This document shows positions 55,789-64,000 of a stretch of DNA of 64,000 bases, piece after piece (position 1 is the stretch's first letter; each line of letters begins with the position of its first letter). A model generated the notes under the pieces. The model did not search any database, was not told where the DNA came from, and saw nothing but the letters and a program-made list of their open reading frames with translations. The position numbers and the translations under genes were made by a program. The DNA lies in NCBI RefSeq assembly GCF_025463825.1, contig NZ_JAODBG010000119.1, positions 1 through 64,000 of the forward strand, given 5' to 3'. The DNA is from Cryobacterium sp. (GTDB lineage: Bacteria > Actinomycetota > Actinomycetes > Actinomycetales > Microbacteriaceae).

Positions 55789-57659
55789 ATGACTCCCAGC
55801 GATGCGGTCGACGCGGTCAGCCGGCTCAAGGCGAAAGCGGATGCGGCCAAGGCCGCCGCGCTTCGTGCCCAGGCCGACGCTGAGGAGGCAGAAACCCCGC
55901 TGCGCCAGGCGGAGGAGGATGCACGCGCCGCATCCGCCGACACCCCTAGCCTCGAGCCGGTCCCGTCGGCCGGGTCGGCCCGCGCCGAACCCACCGGGAC
56001 GCCCGCCGCCGGGCCCCTCGACGACACACAGGTGGAGGCGATCCGGTCCGGCTACGCCTTCGACGGGCCGGCACTCGAGCTCGGCGCCCTCGTCAACGGC
56101 GCCGCCCGCCCCGACGTGCAGATCCGCATCCCGCTGGCCATGACCAACCGGCACGGGCTCGTCGCCGGCGCGACCGGCACCGGCAAGACCCGGACGCTCC
56201 AGCTGCTCGCCGAGCAGCTGTCGGCGCACGGGGTGCCGGTGTTCGCCGCCGACATCAAGGGCGACCTCTCCGGCATCGCCAGCGCCGGTACGTCCACCGA
56301 GAAACTGCTCGCCCGCACCTCCGCCCTCGGCCAGGACTGGGTCGGTACCGCCTCGCCCACGGAGTTCTTCTGCCTCGGCCGCATCGGCCACGGCGTCCCG
56401 ATCCGGGCCACCGTCGCCGGGTTCGGCCCGTTGCTGCTGAGCAAGGTCCTCGGCCTCAACGACACCCAGGAGTCCAGTCTGGGCCTGGTCTTCCACTACG
56501 CCGACGAGGCCTGGCAGCCGCTGCTGGACCTCACCGACCTGCGCGCCGTGCTCGGCTTCCTGATCAGCGACGACGGCAAGGGCGGGCTCACCGGCCTCGG
56601 CGGGCTCTCCAGCGCCACCGTCGGCGTCATCCTGCGCGAACTGATCACCTTCGCGGACCAGGGCGCCGACGTCTTCTTCGGTGAACCCGAGATCGACACC
56701 ACGGAATTCCTCGCCGTCACCGCCGACGGCCGCGGCCTGGTCAGCCTGCTCGAAGTGCCCGGGGTACAGGAGAGGCCGGCGCTGTATTCGACGTTCCTGA
56801 TGTGGCTGCTCGCCGACCTGTTCAACGACCTGCCCGAGGTGGGCGACCTGGACAAGCCCAAGCTGGTGTTGTTCTTCGACGAGGCGCACCTGTTGTTCCG
56901 GGACGCGTCCAAGGACTTCCTGGCCGCGATCACCCAGACCGTGCGGCTCATCCGCTCGAAGGGGGTCGGCATCTTCTTTGTCACCCAGACCCCGAAGGAC
57001 GTGCCCGGCGACGTGCTCGCCCAGTTGGGCTCGCGGGTGCAACACCAGCTGCGGGCGTTCACGCCGGATGACGCCAAGGCGCTCCGGGCGACGGTGTCGA
57101 CCTTTCCGCACTCCGGCTATGAACTCGATGAGGTACTCACCGGGCTCGGCATCGGTGAGGCCGTGGTCACGGTGATGAATGAGAAGGGCGCGCCCAGCCC
57201 GGTCGCCTGGACCCGGCTGCGGGCGCCGCGGGGGTCGATGGCGCCCACCCCCGCGGAACAGATCGAGGCCACCATCGCCGCGTCCCCGCTGCTGGCCCGC
57301 TACGGCGAGCCGGTCGACCGGGATTCCGCCCGGGAGATGCTGGCGGCCCGTCTGAAAGCGCGACCCGGGCTGCCGAAGCCGAGCAGCGGGCGATCGACCA
57401 GGCCAAGGCCGACGCCGAGCTCGCCAACCGGCAGGCGGCCGCGGATGCGCAACAGGCCAAGGCCCAGAAGAAGGCCGACGCCGACTATGAGCGGCTCCGG
57501 CGCCAGGCCGACACCGCCTCCCGCACCCGCACGCGCCCGCACCCGCGCGCCAAGCCGGAAAAGTCGGTGCTCGAGGAGGTGCTCGGCTCCCCCGCCACGA
57601 AGACCATCCTCACCGGCATCGTCACGGGCATCTTCGGTACCCGCCGCCGGCGCCGCTGA
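55789..57659 (+). pseudogene. HerA-like/DUF853 ATPase with apparent -1 frameshift near 57345-57375
   Basis: LVAGATGTGKTRTLQLLAEQLSAHGVPVFAADIKGDLSGIA; after ~57360 the plausible C-terminus (EAEQRAIDQAKADAELANRQAAADAQQ...SVLEEVLGSPATKTILTGIVTGIFGTRRRRR*) continues in another frame to TGA at 57657-57659. Confidence 0.8.
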
Positions 57660-58487
57660 GCGCCGCGGCACCTGGGTCGGCCGGCCCGTCACCGTCTGCT
57701 GGACGGCCTCCTCCTCACCAGCGCCCATGTGGTTGCCGGCGCCGACATCGTCAACGTCGGATTCGCCGACGGCACCAGCACCCGCGCCGACGTGGCCGGT
57801 CGCGACCCGCTCTCGGACCTGGCGGTGTTGCACGCCCGCGGTGCCACGCCGCATCCGGTGGAGCTCGGCGACGCAGCGCACCTGCGGGTCGGCCAGGTGG
57901 TGGTGGCGCTGGGCAACCCGCTCGGGCTGGCCGGCAGCGTCACCGCCGGCATCGCGTCGGCGCTCGCCCGGTCGCTGCCCACCCGGTCCGGGCGGGTGAT
58001 CGACGAGGTCATCCAGACCGACGCCGCCCTCAACCCGGGCAACAGCGGTGGCGTGCTCGCGGACAGCTCCGGGCGGATGGTCGGCGTCAACACCGCCCTG
58101 GCCGGGATCGGGGTGGGCATGGCGGTGCCGATCAACGCCACCACTCGGGAGATCATCACCGCGCTGATGACTCGGGGGCGGATGCGCCGCGCCTGGCTGG
58201 GCATCGCCGGCGCCCAGGTGCCGCTGGCGCCCGCCCTCGCCACCCGGATCGGCTCCCCCACCGGCCTGCAGGTCGCCGCCGTGGCGCCGGGCAGCCCGGC
58301 GGCCGAGGCGGGGCTGCTGCGCGGCGACATCGTGGTGGCACTCGCCGGCCAGCCGGTGGTCACGGCCACCGCGGTGCAGAAGCTGATGGTGGAGACCGCC
58401 ATCGACAAGCCCATCGAGATCACCGTGTGGCGAAACGGCGCCCTGGTCGACGCCATCACGGTGCCGCGGGAGCTCCAGGAGCCCTGA
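57660..58487 (+). pseudogene. HtrA/S1C-like serine protease with PDZ domain, N-terminus missing
   Basis: Same frame directly after the DUF853 stop: LLDGLLLTSAHVVAGADIVNVGF...DPLSDLAVLHA...NPGNSGGVLADSSGRMVGVNTA; first ATG/GTG/TTG in frame (GTG 57729) lies after the catalytic His. Confidence 0.7.
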
Positions 58488-58527
58488 ACCGGACGAGCCG
58501 ATCGAGCCGGCGGCTCGGTCGGGTGGA

Positions 58528-58800
58528 TCAGGCGGCGGCGAACCGCTTCGCCGACCGCTCCTTGGCCTTCGCGGCCTCGACCTCCCGGTTCTTCGGCGGC
58601 GCGGACGTCACCAGGTCCGCCAGCAGGTGCCGCGAGATGTGGGCGATCTCCTCGACGGCCCGGTTGAAGGCCGCTTCGTTCGCCTTCGATGGTTTCGTCG
58701 AGCCGCTGATCTTGCGCACGAACTGCAGCGACGCCGCGTACACCTCATCGTCGGTGGCGGCCGGTTGGAAATTGTGGAGTTGATGAATGTTCCGACACAT
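58528..58800 (-). CDS. DUF2277 family protein
   Basis: MCRNIHQLHNFQPAATDDEVYAASLQFVRKISGSTKPSKANEAAFNRAVEEIAHISRHLLADLVT. Confidence 0.92.
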   Translation of the reverse strand: MCRNIHQLHNFQPAATDDEVYAASLQFVRKISGSTKPSKANEAAFNRAVEEIAHISRHLLADLVTSAPPKNREVEAAKAKERSAKRFAAA

Positions 58801-58914
58801 ATTTCGAGGGTACCCAGCCGGATGCATCCGGGGAACCGGCAATCTTGGCTATTGTGCGACCGGCGCACATCCCGCTACGGTGTTGCCTACGCCATCAGAC
58901 GAAAGGAGCCCAGC

Positions 58915-58983
58915 GTGTTCATCCAGAAGAGTGCAATTGCATCCCTCACCACCGTCGGCTTCGTCGGCGTCTTCACCGCCTGA
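58915..58983 (+). CDS. candidate 22-aa hydrophobic micro-ORF
   Basis: GTG preceded by GAAAGGAGCCCAGC; VFIQKSAIASLTTVGFVGVFTA*. Confidence 0.35.
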   Translation: MFIQKSAIASLTTVGFVGVFTA

Positions 58984-59218
58984 TCGTCCGGTAGCTCACG
59001 CCCACCGGTCCAGACGGTGGTGACGCTCTCGAAGCCGGACCAGGCAGCGGCTGCACGCTAGTGCTCGCGGCCCTCGGTCATCCACCCGCCAGCGGTGCGC
59101 GTTCCCGCGCCTCGCTTCCCGCCGTCCTGTGCGGCCACCCCTCATTCGGCGATCCCGAACGCGCTCTGCGAGCGCCCGGTTTCGCGACCCGTTTTGCACC
59201 TTCCAGAAGGAAACCACC

Positions 59219-59485
59219 ATGAATACCCGTTTGGCGCCCACGACCGGTCGCCAGGACCACCCGCCCCAACCCGACCGCGCTCCCGAGCCGCACCCCGTGC
59301 GCCGCGTGGGCGTCCTCGACCGCGCGGCCATGCACCTCGGCCTCGCCCTCATCCACTGGGGCCGCAGGCCCGTTCGGCAGCGCCGCGAACGCCCCGTTTT
59401 CGCCCCGGAGTCCATCCAAGCCCGCCGCGAACTGGACCGAGTGCGGGACCAGTACCTGGTCCTGAAGCTCACCCAGTTCCGGTGA
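59219..59485 (+). CDS. hypothetical protein
   Basis: MNTRLAPTTGRQDHPPQPDRAPEPHPVRRVGVLDRAAMHLGLALIHWGRRPVRQRRERP; AGAAGGAAA upstream. Confidence 0.7.
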   Translation: MNTRLAPTTGRQDHPPQPDRAPEPHPVRRVGVLDRAAMHLGLALIHWGRRPVRQRRERPVFAPESIQARRELDRVRDQYLVLKLTQFR

Positions 59486-59528
59486 GCTTCACCCCGAAGC
59501 GCGCGCCTGAACGATTCGCGGGTGCGGC

Positions 59529-59564
59529 GCCGCTACGCGGGTGGCGCGCCACCCGCGTAGCGGC
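59529..59564. repeat. perfect 36-bp palindrome between convergent genes
   Basis: GCCGCTACGCGGGTGGCG|CGCCACCCGCGTAGCGGC. Confidence 0.92.
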
Positions 59565-59603
59565 ACCTGACCCGCGTACCGCCCTGCCGGGACCTGGTCG
59601 TGC

Positions 59604-60587
59604 TCAGCCGTCCAGAGCCGCGCGCCACTGCTCAAGCAGGCGGGCGACGGCCCGGCTGTGCGCCCACGGCACCTCGGGCGCTTCGGTGCGGCCCTGGGCG
59701 AGGGCCAGCGAGACCGCGTCGGCCTCAGCGGCGAACGGATCGACCGTCGGCAGCTCGATGTCGACGTCGCGGCCGTCCGCGTGCAGGATGAAGGAGGCCG
59801 CAGAGGACTCTCGGCTGCCGAACGAGTCGGTCAGTTCGAGGGTCGCGTTGGCGCCGGTGACCGATCCGGAGCGCGGCAGCTCCGCGGCGATGGCGCACGC
59901 CACGTCAGCGCTGAACCCGGCCGCCGTGATGGTCGCGCGCGCCTGCTCGTCCACCCCGGTGTCCCCGATGGTGCCGGTCGCGTCGGTCACGCTGAGGTCG
60001 GCCAGGTCGACGCCGGCGGCCGCGGCAAGCCCCACGGCGAGGGCGACGGGGTACCCGCCCACGTCCAGGATCGCCCCGCCGGCCAGCGCCGGGTCGAACA
60101 GGCGCCCGGATCGTTGCACGGCCGCGAACCCGAACGACGCCACGACGTGCAACGGACCGACCAGCTGGGGATCGGCGACGGCGGCGTCGAGGGAACGGGC
60201 GAACGGACCGAACCGGTGCTTGTAGGCTTCCACGAACGGCAACCCGGCGGCCGCCGCGCGGGCGAGGATCGGCTCCAGTTCGGCAGCGGTGGGCGTGACC
60301 GGCTTCTCGCACAGGACCGCCTTTCCGGCGTCGAGCGCGGCGAGGGCCAGCTCGGCGTGGGCGGTGTTCACGGTGGCGATGTACACAGCGTCGACGTCGT
60401 CCCGGGCGAGGATCTCCGCGTATGTTCCGCTGACCGCGGCACCGTGCTCGGCGGCGAACGCGGCGGCCCGCTCCGGGTTGGTGCTGCCGACGGCGTGCAG
60501 CACCCCGTGCGCCGACCCGGGTAACGCTCGCGCGAACCATCCGCCGATTTCGCCCGGACCCAGGATCGCCCACCGTGTAGTTGTCAT
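59604..60587 (-). CDS. Gfo/Idh/MocA family oxidoreductase
   Basis: MTTTRWAILGPGEIGGWFARALPG...VDAVYIATVNTAHAELALAALDAGKAVLCEKPVT. Confidence 0.93.
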   Translation of the reverse strand: MTTTRWAILGPGEIGGWFARALPGSAHGVLHAVGSTNPERAAAFAAEHGAAVSGTYAEILARDDVDAVYIATVNTAHAELALAALDAGKAVLCEKPVTPTAAELEPILARAAAAGLPFVEAYKHRFGPFARSLDAAVADPQLVGPLHVVASFGFAAVQRSGRLFDPALAGGAILDVGGYPVALAVGLAAAAGVDLADLSVTDATGTIGDTGVDEQARATITAAGFSADVACAIAAELPRSGSVTGANATLELTDSFGSRESSAASFILHADGRDVDIELPTVDPFAAEADAVSLALAQGRTEAPEVPWAHSRAVARLLEQWRAALDG

Positions 60588-60701
60588 ATCTCGACGGTAC
60601 CAACCCGGTGCCCCGCGGATGACGGGCACGCCGACCCCGAACCGGTGGCAGACTGTGCGCACCCCGTGCTGCGCACACCCGATACCGGAAAGACGCGCTC
60701 G

Positions 60702-61130
60702 GTGACCACACTGTCACCGCGGCTGGCCGCCGTCGTGCAGGCGCTGCCCCTGCGACCCGGACTTCGGGTCTTGGAGATCGGCGGCGCTCCCGGTGCCGCG
60801 GCCCGTGCCGTCGCGCACCTCCTCGGCCAGGGCCACATCCTCGTGATCGACCGCTCCGCCGCCGGTGTCGCGCAGATCATCCGGACCGCCGGACTGGAGA
60901 TCGCGGCAGGAACCCTCGGTGCGCGGCAGGTGGCCGCGGAGGATTTCGAGCTGCTACCCGGGGAAGCCCCGTTCGACCTGGCCTTCGCGATCCGGGTCGG
61001 CGCCTTCGACGGCCGGCATCCGCTGGCGGGCATCGCAGCGACCAAACGCATCGCTGCGGCGCTCAACCCGTCGGGCCGGTTCTTCATCGACGGCGGCGAC
61101 CCGCTGCGGGAGATTGAGCTGCCGCGCTGA
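60702..61130 (+). CDS. SAM-dependent methyltransferase-like protein
   Basis: VTTLSPRLAAVVQALPLRPGLRVLEIGGAPGAAARAVAHLLGQGHILVIDRSAAGV. Confidence 0.85.
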   Translation: MTTLSPRLAAVVQALPLRPGLRVLEIGGAPGAAARAVAHLLGQGHILVIDRSAAGVAQIIRTAGLEIAAGTLGARQVAAEDFELLPGEAPFDLAFAIRVGAFDGRHPLAGIAATKRIAAALNPSGRFFIDGGDPLREIELPR

Positions 61131-61145
61131 GACGGATGCCTGGGG

Positions 61146-61217
61146 TGCCCCTGGAGGGACTCGAACCCCCAACCCTTTCCTTAGGACGGAACTGCTCTTC
61201 CATTGAGCTACAGAGGC
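61146..61217 (-). tRNA. tRNA-Arg (anticodon CCT)
   Basis: GCCTCTGTAGCTCAATGGAAGAGCAGTTCCGTCCTAAGGAAAGGGTTGGGGGTTCGAGTCCCTCCAGGGGCA; loop GTCCTAA. Confidence 0.94.
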
Positions 61218-61242
61218 TGACCGGGAAAGTTTAGCCGGAACT

Positions 61243-62283
61243 CTAGGACGGCGGGTACAGGAAGAGCTTCACGGCGCTGATCGGCACCGTGCGGGTGTGA
61301 TAGGCGTGCGAACCCATCCAGTTGTACTCCTCGAGCACGACGGTGCCGTCGCCGGGCACCAACTGCACATAGGCCACGTGGTTGTAGTTGAAGGTGGCGA
61401 CGGCACCCACGACGGGCGTGGTTCCGGTGGGCCGGCCCTTGGCCGCCCAGTTACGTGCCCAGGCGTCGCCGTTGCCGCCGCCGGGTGTCAGGTTCCCCCA
61501 GGTCCACTTCCACGGGCTGCCCGAAGCGCCGGCATCGCGGTTCAGTCGCCACGCCACGAAGTCCACGCACTCCCGGTAGTAGTAACCGAGGGGCGAGAGC
61601 CCGCCGCCCTGGTCATCCGTCGCCGCGGTCGGCCACGGGTAGTCGTCGCCTTCGGCGCGAATGCCGTACACGGCGAAGCCGGCGGCAGCCGAGCGTTCGG
61701 CCGCATCCTCGGCCAGTCGGCGAGCCTCGATCTCGTCGATCTCGGCCTGACTCGTCGAGCTGAAGGCGTCGCCCACGATGCTCACTGCCACGGCGGCGGC
61801 AGCCACGGAGACCCGCTGGGCCTCACCGGACGGCTGGGCCGTGATCGCCGTCGACCCGCCCTGCGGGGCGAATGCGTACGCCGGCAGTGCTGTGGTCAGG
61901 AAAATCGCCGGGATCGCGAGCAGGGTCACCATCTTCGCGAGTGGCTTCCGACTCGCGCGTCGGCGAGCGGCGGCGGGCGGCCGGGAATCGAGAGGAGGGA
62001 GTGTCGAACGGGTCCGCGGGCGGGCCGGGCGGGCGGGCGGCCGGCGGACGCGGGCGGCTGCGTCGGGCGTGATCGCGGGCACCGCGGTTCCGACCACGAC
62101 GGCCAGGTCCGGGGACACGGACGCGATCGGCGTCGGCGGCACGGGTACAGGCACCGGCGCCAGGGCGGACGGTTCCACGGTTTCAGCGGCGAGGGCTTCG
62201 GCTTCGCGGCGGGCGCGCAACTCACGGCGCGTGGGAAGCGCGCCGTCGCCCTCGGGCGAACCGGCTGGGCCGGAAAAAGTCAC
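61243..62283 (-). CDS. CHAP-domain peptidoglycan hydrolase-like exported protein
   Basis: LPAYAFAPQ... leader; YYYRECVDFVAWRLNRDAG...NGDAWARNWAAKGRPTGTTPVVGAVATFNYNHVAYVQLV. Confidence 0.88.
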   Translation of the reverse strand: MTFSGPAGSPEGDGALPTRRELRARREAEALAAETVEPSALAPVPVPVPPTPIASVSPDLAVVVGTAVPAITPDAAARVRRPPARPARPRTRSTLPPLDSRPPAAARRRASRKPLAKMVTLLAIPAIFLTTALPAYAFAPQGGSTAITAQPSGEAQRVSVAAAAVAVSIVGDAFSSTSQAEIDEIEARRLAEDAAERSAAAGFAVYGIRAEGDDYPWPTAATDDQGGGLSPLGYYYRECVDFVAWRLNRDAGASGSPWKWTWGNLTPGGGNGDAWARNWAAKGRPTGTTPVVGAVATFNYNHVAYVQLVPGDGTVVLEEYNWMGSHAYHTRTVPISAVKLFLYPPS

Positions 62284-62407
62284 AGATATTCCTTTAGACG
62301 GCCAAAACCGGGAGGGGACTTTCCAACCTTAACTGATGCGGGCCGCTCCTGTCGCATTGAGCGTTACGTTTTCGTGACATTGGTGCGACATCCGCGCGAC
62401 TATCTGG

Positions 62408-62917
62408 TCATGCGGCGCTCTGCGCGGCCGGCGCGAGGAACTCGTCCCACTGCGGCAGCGGCCGCTCCACCCCGCTCAGGGTCCACGTCGTACCCTGCGG
62501 CATCCGCGGGTTGAAGTGCATGGCCCAGCCCATTTCCGCGGGGGTGCGGTCGCTTTTGAGGTTGTTGCAGCGCAGGCAGCAGGCGACCAGGTTGTCCCAG
62601 GTGTCGCGGCCGCCGCGGGACCGCGGCTGCACGTGGTCGATGGTGCTGGCGGATTTGCCGCAGTAGCAGCAGCGGTGCTCGTCGCGCCGCAGCACCCCGC
62701 GCCGGCTGACCGGCACCGACCGGGAGCGCGGCAGGCGCACGTACCGGGTGAGCAGGATGACGCTGGGCCGCTCCCACGGCCCGGTGGCCGCCCACACCGG
62801 GTGGCCTTGGTCTGCCTGGATGATGGTTGCCTTCTGATTCATGACGAGCACGAGTGCACGCTTGAACGAAACGACCGCAAGGGGTTCATACCCTGCGTTG
62901 AGGACCAGTGTGCGCAT
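62408..62917 (-). CDS. HNH endonuclease
   Basis: MRTLVLNAGYEPLAVVSFKRALVLVMNQKATI...CCYCGKSASTIDHVQPRSRGGRDTWDNLVACCLRCNNLKSDRTPAEMGW. Confidence 0.94.
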   Translation of the reverse strand: MRTLVLNAGYEPLAVVSFKRALVLVMNQKATIIQADQGHPVWAATGPWERPSVILLTRYVRLPRSRSVPVSRRGVLRRDEHRCCYCGKSASTIDHVQPRSRGGRDTWDNLVACCLRCNNLKSDRTPAEMGWAMHFNPRMPQGTTWTLSGVERPLPQWDEFLAPAAQSAA

Positions 62918-62999
62918 GCGCTCCCTTTCGAAAAAGGCTGGACGGCTTCCAGCCATTCGAACTGCTGCCTGATGTCGACGGGGAGGAGGGGCAGGCAAA

Positions 63000-63032
63000 C
63001 AAAAAGGGGCGTCGTCATCATGACAACGCCCC
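63000..63032 (-). terminator. rho-independent terminator-like hairpin in the leader of the HNH gene
   Basis: Reverse strand GGGGCGTTGTCAT-G-ATGACGACGCCCC-TTTTTGTTTG. Confidence 0.75.
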
Positions 63033-63180
63033 TCGGGCCACAGAGCTCGAAGCCCCCCCGATAGATTTGACTGCTGTGCCGCAACACAAAGCGTCCGCGC
63101 ACATCCATGGTGTGGATCGTGCGTAGCTTGCGCATCGGCTCTCCTGTAATCCCGCAGAACATCAGGGGATCAGGTTAACT

Positions 63181-63219
63181 CACAAATGGTGCGCCGCGAA
63201 ACGTGGCGCACCATTTGTG
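63181..63219. terminator. 15-bp perfect-arm hairpin downstream of the C40 peptidase gene
   Basis: CACAAATGGTGCGCC-GCGAAACGT-GGCGCACCATTTGTG. Confidence 0.8.
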
Positions 63220-63274
63220 CTAGGCGTTACCCAGTGTTAACCGGCCAGGACCGACAAGCGGCTGCCGCCGGGCG

Positions 63275-64000
63275 TCAGATGCCCAGGCGCACGATGAAGT
63301 AGTCGCTGGTCCAGAGCGGCTGAACGCGCACGGCGGCTCCTTCATACGGGGCGTGCAAAATGTTGCCGTTGCCGGCATAGAACCCGTCGTGCCCGTCCAT
63401 AATCACCAGGTCGCCCGGCTGGGCGTCGGCCAGCGCGATACGGGTGCCGGCGGCACCCTGCCCGGTGGAGGAGTGCGGCAACGAGATGCCGAACTGGGCG
63501 TACACGTACATGACGAAGCCCGAGCAGTCGAAGCCGGCCGGAGTGGCGCCGCCGTACACGTACGGCACACCCTGGTACTGCAGGGCGACGTTGTACACCG
63601 AGGCGAGGTGGAAGCTGGGGTAGGTGGGGCTGGCGGCGAACTCGGCCGCGGACGGTCCGGAGTAGGAAGCAGCGTAGCTGGTCATCGATGCGGCGGCAGC
63701 GACCCGGGTGGCTTCCGCAGCTTCCGCGGCTTCCGCAGCTTCCGCGGCGTCGATGTCGGCCTGCGGGGTGGACGAGAAGCCGTCTTCGGCCACAGTGACG
63801 GTGGCGGCCGCGTTGTCCACGGCCACGTTCTGGGCGCCCGCCTTGGTCAATTCGGTGGCATCGGTGGCGGCGAAGGTCGATTCGGTGTCCGAGGGCGCGA
63901 ACGCGTACGCGGGCAGGGCCATCGTCGCGACGAGCCCGGTCGCGAGGGTCATCATCACCATGCTGCCGACCTGGCCGCGTCGGGCCGCGCGTTTGACCGG
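63275..64000 (-). CDS. C40 family (NlpC/P60) peptidase, 5' end outside window
   Basis: YQGVPYVYGGATPAGFDCSGFVMYVYAQFGISLPHSSTGQGAAG...AQPGDLVIMDGHDGFYAGNGNILHAP; frame open to the window edge. Confidence 0.93.
   Translation of the reverse strand, partial: PVKRAARRGQVGSMVMMTLATGLVATMALPAYAFAPSDTESTFAATDATELTKAGAQNVAVDNAAATVTVAEDGFSSTPQADIDAAEAAEAAEAAEATRVAAAASMTSYAASYSGPSAAEFAASPTYPSFHLASVYNVALQYQGVPYVYGGATPAGFDCSGFVMYVYAQFGISLPHSSTGQGAAGTRIALADAQPGDLVIMDGHDGFYAGNGNILHAPYEGAAVRVQPLWTSDYFIVRLGI
63711..63746. repeat. 9-bp tandem repeat (GCTTCCGCR x4) in the C40 peptidase linker
   Basis: gcttccgca gcttccgcg gcttccgca gcttccgcg, encoding the EAAEAAEAAEA region. Confidence 0.85.

Noticed and set aside
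54787-57111. 774-aa ORF antisense to the coiled-coil protein and DUF853 gene
   Set aside because: Same shadow-ORF pattern; it overlaps two convincing plus-strand proteins
57345-57380. Programmed -1 frameshift site in the DUF853 gene
   Set aside because: No canonical slippery heptamer in the zero frame and no clear downstream pseudoknot; mutation or sequencing error is simpler
63222-63240. MtrA-like direct repeat GTTACCCAGTGTTAAC
   Set aside because: Lies downstream of the C40 stop codon rather than in a promoter; too short to support a site

Overview
This 64 kb, GC-rich window reads as ordinary chromosome from a high-GC actinobacterium. The Microbacteriaceae/Cryobacterium-like assignment is an inference from gene content and codon bias. 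I saw no prophage, transposase, integrase, CRISPR array or rRNA. I support about 60 protein genes and two tRNAs (Ala-CGC, Arg-CCT). Recognisable modules are PnuC, HrpA, MarR/DoxX, a polar amino-acid ABC transporter, a ferric-siderophore ABC operon with two DtxR/IdeR-type boxes, ThrE, GalU, 5-FTHF cyclo-ligase, FmdB, MscL, CorA, a PPTase, an M1 metallopeptidase, a 1342-aa Pls/PosA-type NRPS, a MocR regulator with a divergent EamA exporter, a HerA-like/DUF853 ATPase, an HtrA-like protease fragment, an HNH nuclease and two cell-wall hydrolases. The most interesting items are: (i) the Pls/PosA NRPS + M1 peptidase + PPTase locus, with an A-domain code resembling Lys; (ii) a dispersed repeat present three times at exactly 66 bp with palindromic ends; (iii) a cluster of hairpin units with ~74-bp period after mscL; (iv) a 1251-aa SF1-like 'helicase' whose ATPase motifs look degenerate, coupled to a small ORF; (v) a frameshifted DUF853 ATPase abutting a 5'-truncated HtrA protease in the same frame; (vi) divergent genes whose start codons overlap, both with leaderless-type -10 boxes; (vii) a tandem REP-like repeat translated in frame inside hrpA. 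All alignments and motif calls were made by eye; no searches were run.
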